From an uncultured Pseudoalteromonas sp. (GTDB taxonomy: Bacteria > Pseudomonadota > Gammaproteobacteria > Enterobacterales > Alteromonadaceae), in contig CANLRB010000026.1 in assembly GCA_947493455.1 (NCBI GenBank), forward strand, positions 1 to 61,146: a stretch of 61,146 bases of DNA, read 5' to 3'. Below are positions 9,768-20,153 of the stretch, piece after piece. Positions within the stretch are counted from its first letter, which is position 1; each line of letters begins with the position of its first letter. Made by a program: the position numbers and the translations under genes. Under the pieces are notes generated by a model. The model worked only from the letters and a program-made list of their open reading frames with translations, searched no databases and was not told where the DNA came from.

Positions 9768-10109
9768 ATGCGTCATTACGAAATCGTATTCATGGTTCAC
9801 CCAGATCAGAGTGAGCAAGTTCCAGGTATGATCGAGCGTTATACTGGTTCTATCACTGAAGCTGGTGGTCAAATCCACCGTTTAGAAGACTGGGGTCGCC
9901 GCCAATTGGCTTACCCAATCGAAAAGCTTCATAAAGCACACTATGTTCTAATGAACGTTGAAGCACCTACTGAAGTAATCAACGAGCTTGAGACTTCTTT
10001 CCGCTACAACGATGCAGTGCTTCGCAACTTAGTTATGCGTACTAAGAGCGCTGTAACTGAAGCTTCTCCTCTTGCAAAAGAAGAGAAAAAAGAAGCTGCT
10101 GAAGCTTAA
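9768..10109 (+). CDS. rpsF: 30S ribosomal protein S6
   Basis: Component of the small-subunit platform, bound together with S18. The opening [20 protein letters not shown] and [26 protein letters not shown] segment are characteristic. At 113 residues it is shorter than the E. coli protein, whose tail is a variable run of glutamates; here the tail is Glu/Lys/Ala rich. First gene of rpsF-priB-rpsR-rplI. Confidence 0.97.
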   Translation: MRHYEIVFMVHPDQSEQVPGMIERYTGSITEAGGQIHRLEDWGRRQLAYPIEKLHKAHYVLMNVEAPTEVINELETSFRYNDAVLRNLVMRTKSAVTEASPLAKEEKKEAAEA

Positions 10110-10126
10110 TCGTTTTTGAGGTTTGT

Positions 10127-10474
10127 ATGACTGATAACCAGCTAATCATTTCTGGTCGGGTTTGTAAGAAGCCAAGATTCAGTCAAAGCCCAGCCGGTAT
10201 TCCACACTGTATTTTTGTTGTGGAGCACAGATCAAGCCAAATGGAAGCCGGACTTAACCGTAGTAGTTACGTTCGCATTCAAGTGGTGGCAAGTGGTGAA
10301 GGCTTAAAACAGCAAACTCAAGGCATAGATGTGGGTAGTGAACTAACCGTGCGTGGTTTTTTAAATCGCCACGAAGGTCGAAACGGCCTTAGCCAGTTAG
10401 TGTTACATGCTCATCATATTGAAAGAATTACTATTGGAGATTTATCTCATGGCACGTTACTTCAGACGTCGTAA
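10127..10474 (+). CDS. priB: Primosomal replication protein N (PriB)
   Basis: Single-stranded-DNA-binding OB-fold protein that helps PriA restart stalled replication forks. The order [22 protein letters not shown]... to [11 protein letters not shown] follows E. coli PriB closely. At 115 residues it is about ten longer than E. coli PriB (104), and the extra C-terminal residues (after ITIGD) are read in a second frame through the ribosome site and first 26 bases of rpsR. Confidence 0.93.
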   Translation: MTDNQLIISGRVCKKPRFSQSPAGIPHCIFVVEHRSSQMEAGLNRSSYVRIQVVASGEGLKQQTQGIDVGSELTVRGFLNRHEGRNGLSQLVLHAHHIERITIGDLSHGTLLQTS

Positions 10475-10676
10475 GTTCTGCCGCTTCAAAGCGGAAGGCG
10501 TACAACAAATCGATTATAAAGATCTAGCTACTCTTAAAAACTATGTTACAGAAAGTGGCAAAATCGTACCTAGCCGTATCACAGGTACTAGCGCTAAATA
10601 TCAGCGTCAATTAGCAAGCGCAATCAAGCGTGCTCGCTACTTAGCCCTTCTTCCATACACTGACTTACATAAGTAA
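10449..10676 (+). CDS. rpsR: 30S ribosomal protein S18
   Basis: Small-subunit protein that pairs with S6 on the platform. Starts [13 protein letters not shown] at 10449, with GGAGA upstream inside priB, and has 75 residues as in E. coli. An in-frame upstream start at 10407 would add 14 unconserved residues and is rejected. The start lies 26 bases inside priB, so translation is probably coupled to priB. Confidence 0.97.
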   Translation: MARYFRRRKFCRFKAEGVQQIDYKDLATLKNYVTESGKIVPSRITGTSAKYQRQLASAIKRARYLALLPYTDLHK

Positions 10677-10711
10677 GCAGCGGTTTAACAGTTTTTAAAA
10701 GGTGTAGAGAC

Positions 10712-11164
10712 ATGCAAGTTATTCTACTAGACAAGGTTGCAAACCTTGGCACTCTAGGTGACCAAGTTACTGTAAAATCTGGTTACGCTCGTAACTTCCT
10801 TTTCCCACAAGGTAAGGCAGTTCCAGCAAACAAAGCAAACATTGAATCTTTCGAAGCACGTCGTGCTGAGTTAGAAGCAAAGGTTGCTGAAGAATTAGCA
10901 GCTTCTCAAGCTCGCGCTGAGAAATTAGAAGCACTAGCTGAAGTTACATTAGTATCTAAAGCTGGTGACGAAGGTAAGCTATTTGGTTCTATCGGTACTC
11001 GCGATATTGCTGATGCTATCTCAGCTGTTGGTGTACCTGTTGCTAAAGCAGAAGTTCGTCTACCAAACGGTACTATCCGTGAACTAGGTGAATTCGAAGT
11101 TGCAATTCAAGTACACTCAGACGTTACGGCAACTATTACAGTTATCGTTATCGCTGAAGCTTAA
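10712..11164 (+). CDS. rplI: 50S ribosomal protein L9
   Basis: Large-subunit protein whose N domain binds 23S rRNA and whose C domain reaches to the next ribosome; it helps limit frameshifting. The N-terminal [30 protein letters not shown] motif region (residues 1-30) and the long central helix (about 41-75) are typical, and the length of 150 residues is standard. Last gene of the rpsF operon, followed by a strong terminator. Confidence 0.97.
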   Translation: MQVILLDKVANLGTLGDQVTVKSGYARNFLFPQGKAVPANKANIESFEARRAELEAKVAEELAASQARAEKLEALAEVTLVSKAGDEGKLFGSIGTRDIADAISAVGVPVAKAEVRLPNGTIRELGEFEVAIQVHSDVTATITVIVIAEA

Positions 11165-11184
11165 TCTTTATATAAAGATTAATA

Positions 11185-11213
11185 AAAAAGCCGCACGTGT
11201 TGCGGCTTTTTAC
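11185..11213 (+). terminator. Terminator of the rpsF-rplI operon
   Basis: AAAAAGCCGCA (11185-11195) pairs perfectly with TGCGGCTTTTT (11201-11211) across a 5-base loop. Confidence 0.9.
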
Positions 11214-11391
11214 TTTCCAAAACCTCTATCTACCTCTGTTGTAAGCCTTTTCTTACAGTTTATGTAAATTTTCATTAACAACTCTTTACATGCATCAATT
11301 ATTTCTTATAGCAAAAAAGTATGGTTTTTGTTTACAATTTAGTGTCAAAATGACAGCGATGTCATTTATGTTTATGTTAATGGGGGTTACG

Positions 11392-11769
11392 ATGCAACAA
11401 AAAATGAAGGGGTTTACGCTTATCGAACTGATGGTTTGTGTGACCATTATCGGCATTTTATTGAGCGTTGCGTTACCTGCCTATCTTGAATACCTCAAAG
11501 ACGGACGTCGTGCGGACGCGCAGCAATATATGATGCAACGGGCTGGAATACTAGAGCGCAATTATACACGGCTTGGCGCTTATCCTGCAGAAAATGAATT
11601 CGTTCTCGATGTCAGTGACTATTACCGCTTTTCTTACTCGAGAGTAAGTGCAACGGCATTTTTGTTGACTGCGGTACCTAAAGGCAAGCAAGTGGGTGAT
11701 CGCTGTGGCACGCTTAGCTTTAATCACCAAGGTGTTATGAACGCGGCGCAAGATATTTGTTGGGGTTAA
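11392..11769 (+). CDS. pilE: Type IV pilus minor pilin, PilE-like
   Basis: Prepilin that is cleaved by PilD and joins the pilus or its priming complex at the inner membrane. A leader of seven residues ends in G/F (KG|FTLIELMVC) and E is present at mature position 5; a hydrophobic helix follows. The C-terminal half has RCGTLSFNHQG and a final CW, as in the PilE minor pilin of the fimT-pilV-pilW-pilX-pilE clusters. I start at 11392, which has GGGGG upstream and gives a normal leader; the longer ORF start at 11290 would put a 34-residue extension before it. 125 residues. First of five tightly packed pilin genes. Confidence 0.88.
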   Translation: MQQKMKGFTLIELMVCVTIIGILLSVALPAYLEYLKDGRRADAQQYMMQRAGILERNYTRLGAYPAENEFVLDVSDYYRFSYSRVSATAFLLTAVPKGKQVGDRCGTLSFNHQGVMNAAQDICWG

Positions 11770-11771
11770 TC

Positions 11772-12212
11772 ATGGAACTAAATAACAAGAACGGATTTAC
11801 CTTAATCGAGTTAGTCGTTGTAGTGGCGGTGATTGGCATATTATCAACGGTTGCGATTCCAAGCTATATGGCCACCATAAAGCAAGACCGCATTGTTACG
11901 ACAAGTAACGAAATTATGAGTGTCTTTAAATTCGCACGCAGTGAAGCAATTAAACGTGAAACCCCAGTTCAATTGGTTTATACCGCCGCAAAAGAATGGC
12001 ATGTGATGGTAAATAATGAAGCTCTTGCCGTATTTAACAACGATAAAGAAGGTGTCACTGTGAGGGGGATGAATACTCGGACGATTTCGGCAACGGGTGA
12101 AACGGTGCAATTTAATATTCTAGTTTCCGATGGTGAATCAGAAACAAGCGATCGTTGCTTTAACGTATACGCGAGTGGACAAAGCAAATTAAGTGTTGGA
12201 GCATGTGTATGA
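11772..12212 (+). CDS. fimT: Pseudopilin of the GspH/FimT family
   Basis: Minor (pseudo)pilin of the type IV pilus priming complex. Leader MELNNKNG, then FTLIELVVVVAVIGILSTVA with E at mature position 5. The RSEAIKRETPV segment is the hallmark of the GspH/FimT family. 146 residues. It starts two bases after the previous stop, and its TGA overlaps the ATG of the next gene (ATGA), which indicates translational coupling. Confidence 0.88.
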   Translation: MELNNKNGFTLIELVVVVAVIGILSTVAIPSYMATIKQDRIVTTSNEIMSVFKFARSEAIKRETPVQLVYTAAKEWHVMVNNEALAVFNNDKEGVTVRGMNTRTISATGETVQFNILVSDGESETSDRCFNVYASGQSKLSVGACV

Positions 12213-12598
12213 GGCGGTACGAAGATGGCTTTACCTTGGTTGAGGTTATGGTATCGCTGGTAATTTCGAGTGTTGCGTTGTTGGGCCTTGCTGCGGCGCA
12301 ACTCAAGTCGCTGCAATACGCAACCAATAGTTTTGACTATACGTTATCACTTTTGCAAGCACATAATGCGGTTGAATCAACCTGGGCCGATTTGTGTGAT
12401 ATTCAAACCAATGCTGTGCAATTTGACAATGTAAAATCGAGTGCTCAATTTGAACGATTTACGCTCACTTTCCCGAACGATTATAATCGTGAAAATTTTA
12501 AAGTCGCGGTTGCGTGGTCTGATGAACGAATGACTGACGGTTTGGCTAATCGTGTTGAGATTGAAGCCAGCTTTCCTGACTTAAGTGGGTCATGCTAA
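12209..12598 (+). CDS. pilV: Type IV pilus modification/minor pilin PilV
   Basis: Minor prepilin with a short leader (MRRYEDG|FTLVEVMVSLVISSVALLG), E at mature position 5, and the GLAAAQLKSLQ motif after the helix that marks PilV. About 129 residues from the ATG at 12209, which has GGAG eight bases upstream and overlaps the stop of fimT; an ATG at 12203 is closer than the ribosome site would allow. Part of the five-gene pilin operon. Confidence 0.85.
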   Translation: MRRYEDGFTLVEVMVSLVISSVALLGLAAAQLKSLQYATNSFDYTLSLLQAHNAVESTWADLCDIQTNAVQFDNVKSSAQFERFTLTFPNDYNRENFKVAVAWSDERMTDGLANRVEIEASFPDLSGSC

Positions 12599-13134
12599 TG
12601 CGCAATAAACGAAATCAATCGACATCGTTATCACGACAATTCGGATTTACACTTAGTGAGGTGATGGTCACGCTTGCTGTGAGTGGATTTTTATTAAGTG
12701 GTGTGACACTCGCTTATATGGCGATTAGCAATACTGTAGCAACGTCAAAACAGTTGGAAAACGCGCAAGAAGTGCTGCGCTATAGCGCAGAAGTATTTAG
12801 TCGCAGTTTAAAGCAAACACAAGAAACCCCAGTTATTCCGAATTTGACGAGCTTAAATGTGGTTCAATCGAACGCGGGCGCAACCGCGTGTGATGGCACA
12901 CGACCTGCTGTACCTTTTACTGAAAACTACACCTTTGTGCAACCCAACTTAGTATGCGACGCGGGTAATGGTGAAACGGTTCTGTTAACGGGCATTGCCG
13001 ATATCAGCTACCAAATTAATGGAAATCTCGTGGCGGTAACAGTCACCCCTGAAAATCTCGACGTGGCAGATCTTGCGAATGGATTTGAACTTAATTTTGC
13101 GCTAACTAGCGTTATTTTATCGGGAGCAATGTAA
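12592..13134 (+). CDS. pilW: Type IV pilus minor pilin PilW-like
   Basis: Minor prepilin with a longer leader (about 18 residues) ending FG|FTLSEVMVTLAVSGFLLSG; E is at mature position 5. PilW proteins start with such extended leaders and have the ensuing LA/SG-rich helix. At 180 residues it is shorter than many PilW proteins, which often exceed 250. An in-frame ATG at 12598 overlaps the preceding TAA and is an equally possible start. The gene ends with TAATG shared with the next gene. Confidence 0.75.
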   Translation: MLMRNKRNQSTSLSRQFGFTLSEVMVTLAVSGFLLSGVTLAYMAISNTVATSKQLENAQEVLRYSAEVFSRSLKQTQETPVIPNLTSLNVVQSNAGATACDGTRPAVPFTENYTFVQPNLVCDAGNGETVLLTGIADISYQINGNLVAVTVTPENLDVADLANGFELNFALTSVILSGAM

Positions 13135-14897
13135 TGCATTCAACACAACGTGGCTTTACGTTTATTACTGTGCTCATTCTAACTTCGATGATAAGTGTTA
13201 TTGTCCTTTCGACGATGCGCGATAATTTTATTCAAGAGCGTTTAACAGGTAATTATCAAAAGAAAATGAATGCACGGTTAGTATCTGAAAAGGGTATTTT
13301 CGATACCCATGCGCGGGTGTTGCAAGAGATGGCAGAAAACCCATCAAGCACATTGCAGCAGCTGATTAATGATACCTTAGGTGAAAGTTCGCATATCACA
13401 GGTCGCGCTCAAACCGATGATATGACCTATGCGACGTCACTTAATGTTAATAGTGATGGTTTGTTAGAATTTAGTAGTGATGGGACGCGCTTTGAGGGCA
13501 AAAATAATACAGTTGCTCTATTTGAATTGGTCAGCGGTGGCGCAAGTTCAACCTTTGCGTCGGGTGTGATTGGCTGTGATGGTGTCACCCTTGGCGCCAG
13601 TGGAATTATCGACAGTTATGATTCGAGCCAGGGCAACTATGGCGGGGCGAGTGCATATAGTGATTCGAGTGTGACGACGATTCATCATGATGCTGATGTC
13701 AACTTGACTGGTGGTGCATCAATTTGGGGCAGTGTATCGGCAACTGGATCTATTTCAATTACTGGGGGGACCGCCGTGTATGGCGACGTACATGCAAATC
13801 TGGATATTACGGTAAACTCTGGGCCGCGTACTGAAGTTAATCTAAGTACCATTCCGGCGGAATTTGATGTCAGTACCACAGTCGGCGGTGATGTACTGTC
13901 GGGACGTAATGTACGCTTGATTAATAATAAGGTCGCCGGTGTTGTGCGTGCTGAAGGGAATTTTTTCTTATCAGATGACGGGGAAGTTGAAGTACTCAAT
14001 AGCGAAAACAATGGTCTCGATATTATGTATGGTGGAACATTCAGTTTTGGTGGTAATGAAATGCCTCTGCGTCATGAACAAGATGGGTTTGGCTATGATC
14101 ATCGTCGCTATTTGGATATGCCAAATGTACCCACGGTACCCGGTATCGACCCAGATAATTTGCCCGCAGGTCATGATCCGCAAGACCCAGCAAAAAACTG
14201 TGACCCAATTGATATCGCTGATTTGCTAAATGGTTATGATGAGCCTGGTTTAAGTCGTGTTTTGTTAAATAAATCTGACGCGTTTATTGGCCCATACGTA
14301 TACCAGTTGACACCAGCATCGGGCCAAACTTATGGTAATTGGCCAAATTGGGCACGCTCGTCTTCCCCAGGCGATATTTTACCTGTTATGGAAGCGCTTC
14401 CGACTGGCGATTTTAAACCTTTTTATAAATTTGATAGCCTAACGGTAAGCGGTGGCGGCTTAAAAATTAGTGGCGGTGATGTATTTATTTACGTCAGAAA
14501 TGATTTCAAGTTAATTAACTCTGGGTTTTTAACGATTGACAGTGGTTCGAGCTTAACTGTATTTGTTGGTGGTAAAACAGAAATCAGACTGCCAATTAAC
14601 CAAGACCAAGGTATTACTGCATCTGGCCAGCCAGTATTCTCTGTGTATTCATCCTACAGTGGCGCAGATGGCTTTAAAATAGCGTCAGATGCGGAAATTT
14701 ATGCAGCCGTTTATGCACCTCTTACAAATGCGAGTATTGCAGGTGCCGGTAGCTTAATGGGCTCTATAAGAGCGAAAACAGTTAATTTGTCTGGCGATAC
14801 AGCGATACATTATGATAATCGATTAGGTGAAATAGGTAACGTCAATACCTGTTGTGGTACTACTCGTTTGGTTTTCAAAGGCTGGAAATACAAATAG
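13134..14897 (+). CDS. Large PilX-like prepilin with a repetitive beta-rich C-terminal domain
   Basis: Residues 1-40 are prepilin-like: short leader MHSTQRG, then FTFITVLILTSMISVIVLST. The residue at mature position 5 is Thr, not Glu, as in tip-type pseudopilins such as GspK. ERLTGN-x(2)-KK after the helix fits PilX proteins. From about residue 145 to 570 the protein is rich in Gly, Ser, Val and Asn with repeated short strand-turn units (for example GGASIWGSVSATGSISITGG), which suggests a parallel beta-helix or adhesin-like fold. Cysteines are few: C148, one near residue 353, and a vicinal pair C573-C574. At 587 residues it is roughly three times a normal PilX. It is last in the pilin operon, where pilY1 is often found. 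A tip adhesin is inferred, not shown. Confidence 0.7.
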   Translation: MHSTQRGFTFITVLILTSMISVIVLSTMRDNFIQERLTGNYQKKMNARLVSEKGIFDTHARVLQEMAENPSSTLQQLINDTLGESSHITGRAQTDDMTYATSLNVNSDGLLEFSSDGTRFEGKNNTVALFELVSGGASSTFASGVIGCDGVTLGASGIIDSYDSSQGNYGGASAYSDSSVTTIHHDADVNLTGGASIWGSVSATGSISITGGTAVYGDVHANLDITVNSGPRTEVNLSTIPAEFDVSTTVGGDVLSGRNVRLINNKVAGVVRAEGNFFLSDDGEVEVLNSENNGLDIMYGGTFSFGGNEMPLRHEQDGFGYDHRRYLDMPNVPTVPGIDPDNLPAGHDPQDPAKNCDPIDIADLLNGYDEPGLSRVLLNKSDAFIGPYVYQLTPASGQTYGNWPNWARSSSPGDILPVMEALPTGDFKPFYKFDSLTVSGGGLKISGGDVFIYVRNDFKLINSGFLTIDSGSSLTVFVGGKTEIRLPINQDQGITASGQPVFSVYSSYSGADGFKIASDAEIYAAVYAPLTNASIAGAGSLMGSIRAKTVNLSGDTAIHYDNRLGEIGNVNTCCGTTRLVFKGWKYK

Positions 14898-14916
14898 CCT
14901 AAGTTGTGTTTGCATG

Positions 14917-14951
14917 CGCTGCCACATTTGTAGCAGCGTGTTATTTTTATT
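14917..14951 (+). terminator. Probable terminator of the pilin operon
   Basis: CGCTGC (14917-14922) pairs with GCAGCG (14933-14938) and is followed by an interrupted T-rich stretch. The rest of the gap to tgt shows no gene. Confidence 0.5.
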
Positions 14952-15134
14952 CTTTATGTAATGTTTTTGATTAGTTTCCCTTTTCCTCTTTAATTCTTGT
15001 CACTCGCCCTCATATTCATGGTATTGCGGTGTTAAACCATGTAGAATCGGCCGATTAATTAAATTAAATGTGGTTTTAAATAAATCATATTTTGACTATT
15101 AGTTGGACTGTTTTTCCGACAAATTGAGGTTTAA

Positions 15135-16262
<1,128 letters not shown>

Positions 16263-16286
16263 TAAGAATTATTTTAGGAGATTAAT

Positions 16287-16625
16287 ATGAGTTTCTTTAT
16301 TTCAAATGCGCACGCAAGTACAGCTGGTGCAGCCCCGGCAGGTGGCGGCATGGAAATGCTGATCATGCTTGGTATTTTCGGTCTTGTTTTTTACTTTTTA
16401 ATTTATCGTCCGCAAGCTAAGCGCGTTAAAGAGCATAAAGACCTAATGGGTGCACTGTCTAAAGGCGACGAAGTTCTTACAACCGGTGGCCTAATCGGCA
16501 AAATTCAAAAAGTTTCTGATGACAAAGACTTTGTTGTTATGGCACTTAATGACCAAACAAATGTGACAGTGCAAAAGGCATCAGTATCAGCTGTATTGCC
16601 AAAAGGCACAATGAAGTCGCTATAA
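16287..16625 (+). CDS. yajC: Preprotein translocase accessory subunit YajC
   Basis: Small single-span membrane protein that associates with SecDF. A hydrophobic helix lies at about residues 22-43 (MLIMLGIFGLVFYFLIYRPQ), and the cytoplasmic part carries LSKGDEVLTTGGLIGKI, typical of the family. 112 residues. A TTTTAGGAG ribosome site precedes the ATG. Lies 24 bases after tgt and 15 before secD. Confidence 0.95.
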   Translation: MSFFISNAHASTAGAAPAGGGMEMLIMLGIFGLVFYFLIYRPQAKRVKEHKDLMGALSKGDEVLTTGGLIGKIQKVSDDKDFVVMALNDQTNVTVQKASVSAVLPKGTMKSL

Positions 16626-16640
16626 TCGAAGGAATAGATT

Positions 16641-18500
16641 GTGTTAAATAAGTACCCGTTATGGAAGTACTTGATGGTGCTCGCGATAATAGGCTTAGGC
16701 ATGTTATACGCGGCGCCAAACCTGTATGGCAGCGACCCTGCCGTGCAGGTATCAGGTGCGCGAGGCGCCGTTGTAGAAGCGGCTGACCTAGATAGAGTTA
16801 ATAGTATATTAGAAGAAAATGAACTTGCGATAAAATCAATCAAACTAGAAAATGAGCAAGTTTTAATTCGCTTCGAAAATGTTGAAACACAGCTTAAGGC
16901 GAAAGATACTCTCGCTGAGGCGCTCGGTGCTGGTTATATTGCAGCGATCAATATGGCACCGTCGACGCCAGCTTGGTTGAGCAGCTTAGGTGGGGCGCCA
17001 ATGAAGCTTGGCCTAGACCTACGTGGTGGTGTTGAGTTTACGATGGAAGTTGATATGCGCACCGCAATCAATAACCAGCTTAAGCAAATGGAGCAAGATT
17101 ATCGTTCTGATTTACGCGAACAAAAAATCCGTTACCGCACAGTACGTCAGGTTGCAAATTCAGAGCGTATTCAATTGGTATTTCGCAAACAAGAGTTACG
17201 TGACCAAGCTGAGCGTTATTTGAAAAAGAATTATCCAACCATCTCGTTCCTTGATGATTCAAGCAACGACCTTGCTTTTTTTGCACAAATCACAGAAGTA
17301 AAATTAAAAGAAATTCGTGATTATGCGATTAAGCAAAACCTCATTATTATTCGTAACCGTATTAACCAAATCGGTGTTGCTGAGCCAAACGTTCAGCGTT
17401 TAGGTAAAGAGCGTATTTTAGTGCAATTACCAGGTATTCAAGATCCTGCTAAAGCAAAAGAAATTTTGGGTTCAGCGGCAACTCTTGAATTACGTATGGT
17501 TGATCAGGACAACGATGTTCGCGATGCAATGCGTGGTCGTGTGCCGGCTGGCTCTGAAATTTTAAATGATCAATCGGGTCGACCTGTCCTATTGAAAAAG
17601 CGCGTGATGTTAGAAGGTTCGCATATCACGGGTGCACAAGCGGGTCTTGATCAATATCAGCGTCCACAAGTTAGCATTCAGCTCGATAGTAAAGGTGGCT
17701 CTAAAATGTCAGCGTTTACCAAAGATGAAGTTGGTAACTTAATGGCGATTGTGTTTATTGAGTATCGCCCGTCGGGCAAAACAGACGCAGATGGCAAAGC
17801 ATTACCACCGATTAAACATGAGGAAGTAATCAGTCAGGCAACGATTCAGCAGCGTTTAGGTCGTAATTTCCAAATCACTGGTGTAGACAACCCAGCAAAA
17901 GCACAGCACTTGTCTGAAATGTTACGAGCTGGTGCATTGGTTGCGCCAATTCAAATTGTTGCTGAAAGTACAGTTGGCCCAAGCATGGGTGCTGAAAATG
18001 TAGAAAAAGGCATTACTGCGGTAATTTTAGGCTTTGTATTTGTACTGGCATTTATGCTGGTTTATTACATGGGCTTTGGCTTGATTGCTAACTTAGCTCT
18101 TGCTGTTAACCTTGTTTTAATTGTAGGGGCTATGTCGATACTGGCCGGTGCTACGCTGACGCTACCAGGTATTGCGGGTATCGTATTAACGGTCGGTATG
18201 GCAGTTGATGCCAATGTACTTATTTTCGAACGTATTCGTGAAGAACTTAAAGATGGTCGTAGTCCACAACAAGCCATTCACCATGGCTACGACAGCGCAT
18301 TCAGCACTATTTTTGATGCAAATATTACGACCTTAATTGCCGCGGTGATTCTTTATGCAATCGGTACTGGTCCAATTCAAGGGTTCGCGATCACATTAGC
18401 GATAGGTATTATCACATCAATGTTCACTGCCATCATTGGTACACGTGCGATTGTAAACGCCTTATTAGGTGGCAAACGCATTGAAAAGCTGTCGATATAG
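16641..18500 (+). CDS. secD: Protein translocase subunit SecD
   Basis: Uses the proton gradient to help pull secreted proteins through SecYEG from the periplasmic side. An N-terminal membrane helix (about 9-26) is followed by the large periplasmic domain (to about 450) with the [15 protein letters not shown] motif and then five C-terminal membrane helices with the [15 protein letters not shown] signature. 619 residues, close to 615 in E. coli. The start is GTG with GAAGGA upstream; no ATG in frame would keep the first membrane helix. Confidence 0.97.
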   Translation: MLNKYPLWKYLMVLAIIGLGMLYAAPNLYGSDPAVQVSGARGAVVEAADLDRVNSILEENELAIKSIKLENEQVLIRFENVETQLKAKDTLAEALGAGYIAAINMAPSTPAWLSSLGGAPMKLGLDLRGGVEFTMEVDMRTAINNQLKQMEQDYRSDLREQKIRYRTVRQVANSERIQLVFRKQELRDQAERYLKKNYPTISFLDDSSNDLAFFAQITEVKLKEIRDYAIKQNLIIIRNRINQIGVAEPNVQRLGKERILVQLPGIQDPAKAKEILGSAATLELRMVDQDNDVRDAMRGRVPAGSEILNDQSGRPVLLKKRVMLEGSHITGAQAGLDQYQRPQVSIQLDSKGGSKMSAFTKDEVGNLMAIVFIEYRPSGKTDADGKALPPIKHEEVISQATIQQRLGRNFQITGVDNPAKAQHLSEMLRAGALVAPIQIVAESTVGPSMGAENVEKGITAVILGFVFVLAFMLVYYMGFGLIANLALAVNLVLIVGAMSILAGATLTLPGIAGIVLTVGMAVDANVLIFERIREELKDGRSPQQAIHHGYDSAFSTIFDANITTLIAAVILYAIGTGPIQGFAITLAIGIITSMFTAIIGTRAIVNALLGGKRIEKLSI

Positions 18501-18509
18501 GAGCTGAAA

Positions 18510-19454
18510 ATGCAGTTATTAAAATTAAATAGCACATTGCGATTTATGTCGATTCGTAAAATCGCAATGTCATTGTCGACACTGTTAATCTTAGCCTCAT
18601 TTGCATCGTTTTTTATGAAAGGGATGAATTTTGGTCTCGATTTTACCGGTGGTACAACGGTTGAAGTTGGCTTTGAGCAATCTGCTGATATTGAAGCTGT
18701 GCGCACGGTACTTCATGAAAATGGTTTTCCTGATGCACAAGTGCAATTATTTGGCTCAAGTACTGACGTCAAAATTCGCTTAGAGCCGCGTCCAACTGAT
18801 GTTAAAGCTGATATGCTGAGCAATCAGGTGCTAGACGTACTTGAAAAAACAGGACAGAAAGTTGTTATCCGTAGTATTGAGTTTGTCGGTCCAAGTGTCG
18901 GTGAAGATTTAAAGGAGCAAGGTGGCTTAGCAATGTTAACCGCGCTCATTTGTATCTTGTTATATGTTGCGTTTCGCTTTGAGTGGCGTTTTGCAGTCGG
19001 TGCGGTTGCCGCTTTAGCGCATGATGTTCTACTGACGGCTGGTTTATTCTCAATTTTAGGTTTACCGTTCGACTTAACTGTTCTTGCTGCTGTGCTTGCG
19101 GTAATAGGTTACTCGCTGAACGATACCATTGTTGTATCAGACCGTATTCGTGAAAATTTCCGTAAAATACGTATCGATGACACGATTGAAATAATTGATA
19201 TTTCACTAACTCAAACGCTGAATCGTACTTTAGTGACGTCAATCACCACGTTACTTGTACTTGTTGCATTGTTTGTGTGGGGTGGTGAAACAATTCATGG
19301 ATTTGCGACCGCGTTATTGTTTGGTGTTTTTATTGGTACTTATTCATCAGTTTATGTAGCAAGCTCTGTTGCGGTGATGATGGGTATTAGTAAAGAAGAC
19401 CTGATCCCAGTTGAAGTGGAAAAGGAAGGCGCTGAATTCGACGAGATGCCATAA
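18510..19454 (+). CDS. secF: Protein translocase subunit SecF
   Basis: Partner of SecD. N-terminal membrane helix (about 18-36), FGLDFTGGTTVEVGF in the first periplasmic part, and five C-terminal helices with GYSLNDTIVVSDRIRENFR and RTLVTSITTLLVL motifs. 314 residues. Separated from secD by nine bases with an AGGAG site, and followed by a strong terminator. Confidence 0.97.
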   Translation: MQLLKLNSTLRFMSIRKIAMSLSTLLILASFASFFMKGMNFGLDFTGGTTVEVGFEQSADIEAVRTVLHENGFPDAQVQLFGSSTDVKIRLEPRPTDVKADMLSNQVLDVLEKTGQKVVIRSIEFVGPSVGEDLKEQGGLAMLTALICILLYVAFRFEWRFAVGAVAALAHDVLLTAGLFSILGLPFDLTVLAAVLAVIGYSLNDTIVVSDRIRENFRKIRIDDTIEIIDISLTQTLNRTLVTSITTLLVLVALFVWGGETIHGFATALLFGVFIGTYSSVYVASSVAVMMGISKEDLIPVEVEKEGAEFDEMP

Positions 19455-19470
19455 CACTTTATCTATATTT

Positions 19471-19505
19471 AAAAAAGGCCAGCTTTAACGCTGGTCTTTT
19501 TTTTG
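19471..19505 (+). terminator. Terminator of the tgt-yajC-secDF operon
   Basis: A run of A, then GGCCAGC paired with GCTGGTC across a 6-base loop and followed by eight T. Confidence 0.9.
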
Positions 19506-19555
19506 TCATAAACGTATTATTGAAAATGTGAATTATTATCATGTAAAGGTTAAGA

Positions 19556-20092
19556 ATGAAAAAACTATTACTAGCAATCCCTTTAATCGCTCTTGCCGCT
19601 TGTGGTGAAAAGCAAGAACAACAGCGACAGGTTAATAGTGAAGAGGTAAGAGCAGCGATTGCAAATGTGAACTTATCGGCTTACAAAAAAAATGCGAATC
19701 AGCTTGTGGCACAAATTCGCCAGCAAGCAGATGATGCGCTGATAGGTAAGCAGGCTAAGGCGCTAGTGCAGTCATCACTGGTGATCATTCATGACTTTCA
19801 AACAAGTTATCCGCAATGCAAGCCGTATTTAGATGCGCTTGTTGCGGCAGCAGATGTAATCCCAACGCTACCGCTTAAGGATATTGAGTCAGGATATCAC
19901 GCAGACGGCAAGCTTCCTAAATTTGATGACCCAATTTGTTATCACGCTAAAGACCTACTCGTACACCCGGCGACAGTTGAAGCGATGGCTAAAATAGGTA
20001 TTTCTGACAGTGAACAACGTACTGCAGCCGAGCATGAGATTGTTGAAGTTATCGCTCATTTTTCAGAAGTAGAGCGCGCACTAAGCAAGTAA
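19556..20092 (+). CDS. Putative lipoprotein of unknown function
   Basis: Signal peptide with a lipobox LAAC at residues 13-16, so C16 should be lipidated and the mature protein anchored in the outer or inner membrane. The residue after Cys is Gly, which does not give the inner-membrane retention signal. The remaining 160 residues are mostly helical and charged, with a cysteine pair (YPQCKPYL and PICYHAK) that could form a disulfide in the periplasm. I do not recognise the family. It stands alone between the secF terminator and a binding-protein gene. Confidence 0.75.
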   Translation: MKKLLLAIPLIALAACGEKQEQQRQVNSEEVRAAIANVNLSAYKKNANQLVAQIRQQADDALIGKQAKALVQSSLVIIHDFQTSYPQCKPYLDALVAAADVIPTLPLKDIESGYHADGKLPKFDDPICYHAKDLLVHPATVEAMAKIGISDSEQRTAAEHEIVEVIAHFSEVERALSK

Positions 20093-20153
20093 ACAAGTTG
20101 CATCTATAAGTAGTTTGGCTTTAAGCTAGGTCATCTAAAGTTGAGCTACTTCT

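Noticed and set aside
9649-9831. 60-codon ORF upstream of rpsF
   Set aside because: It runs through the rpsF promoter and leader, has no ribosome site, and overlaps the rpsF start in another frame.
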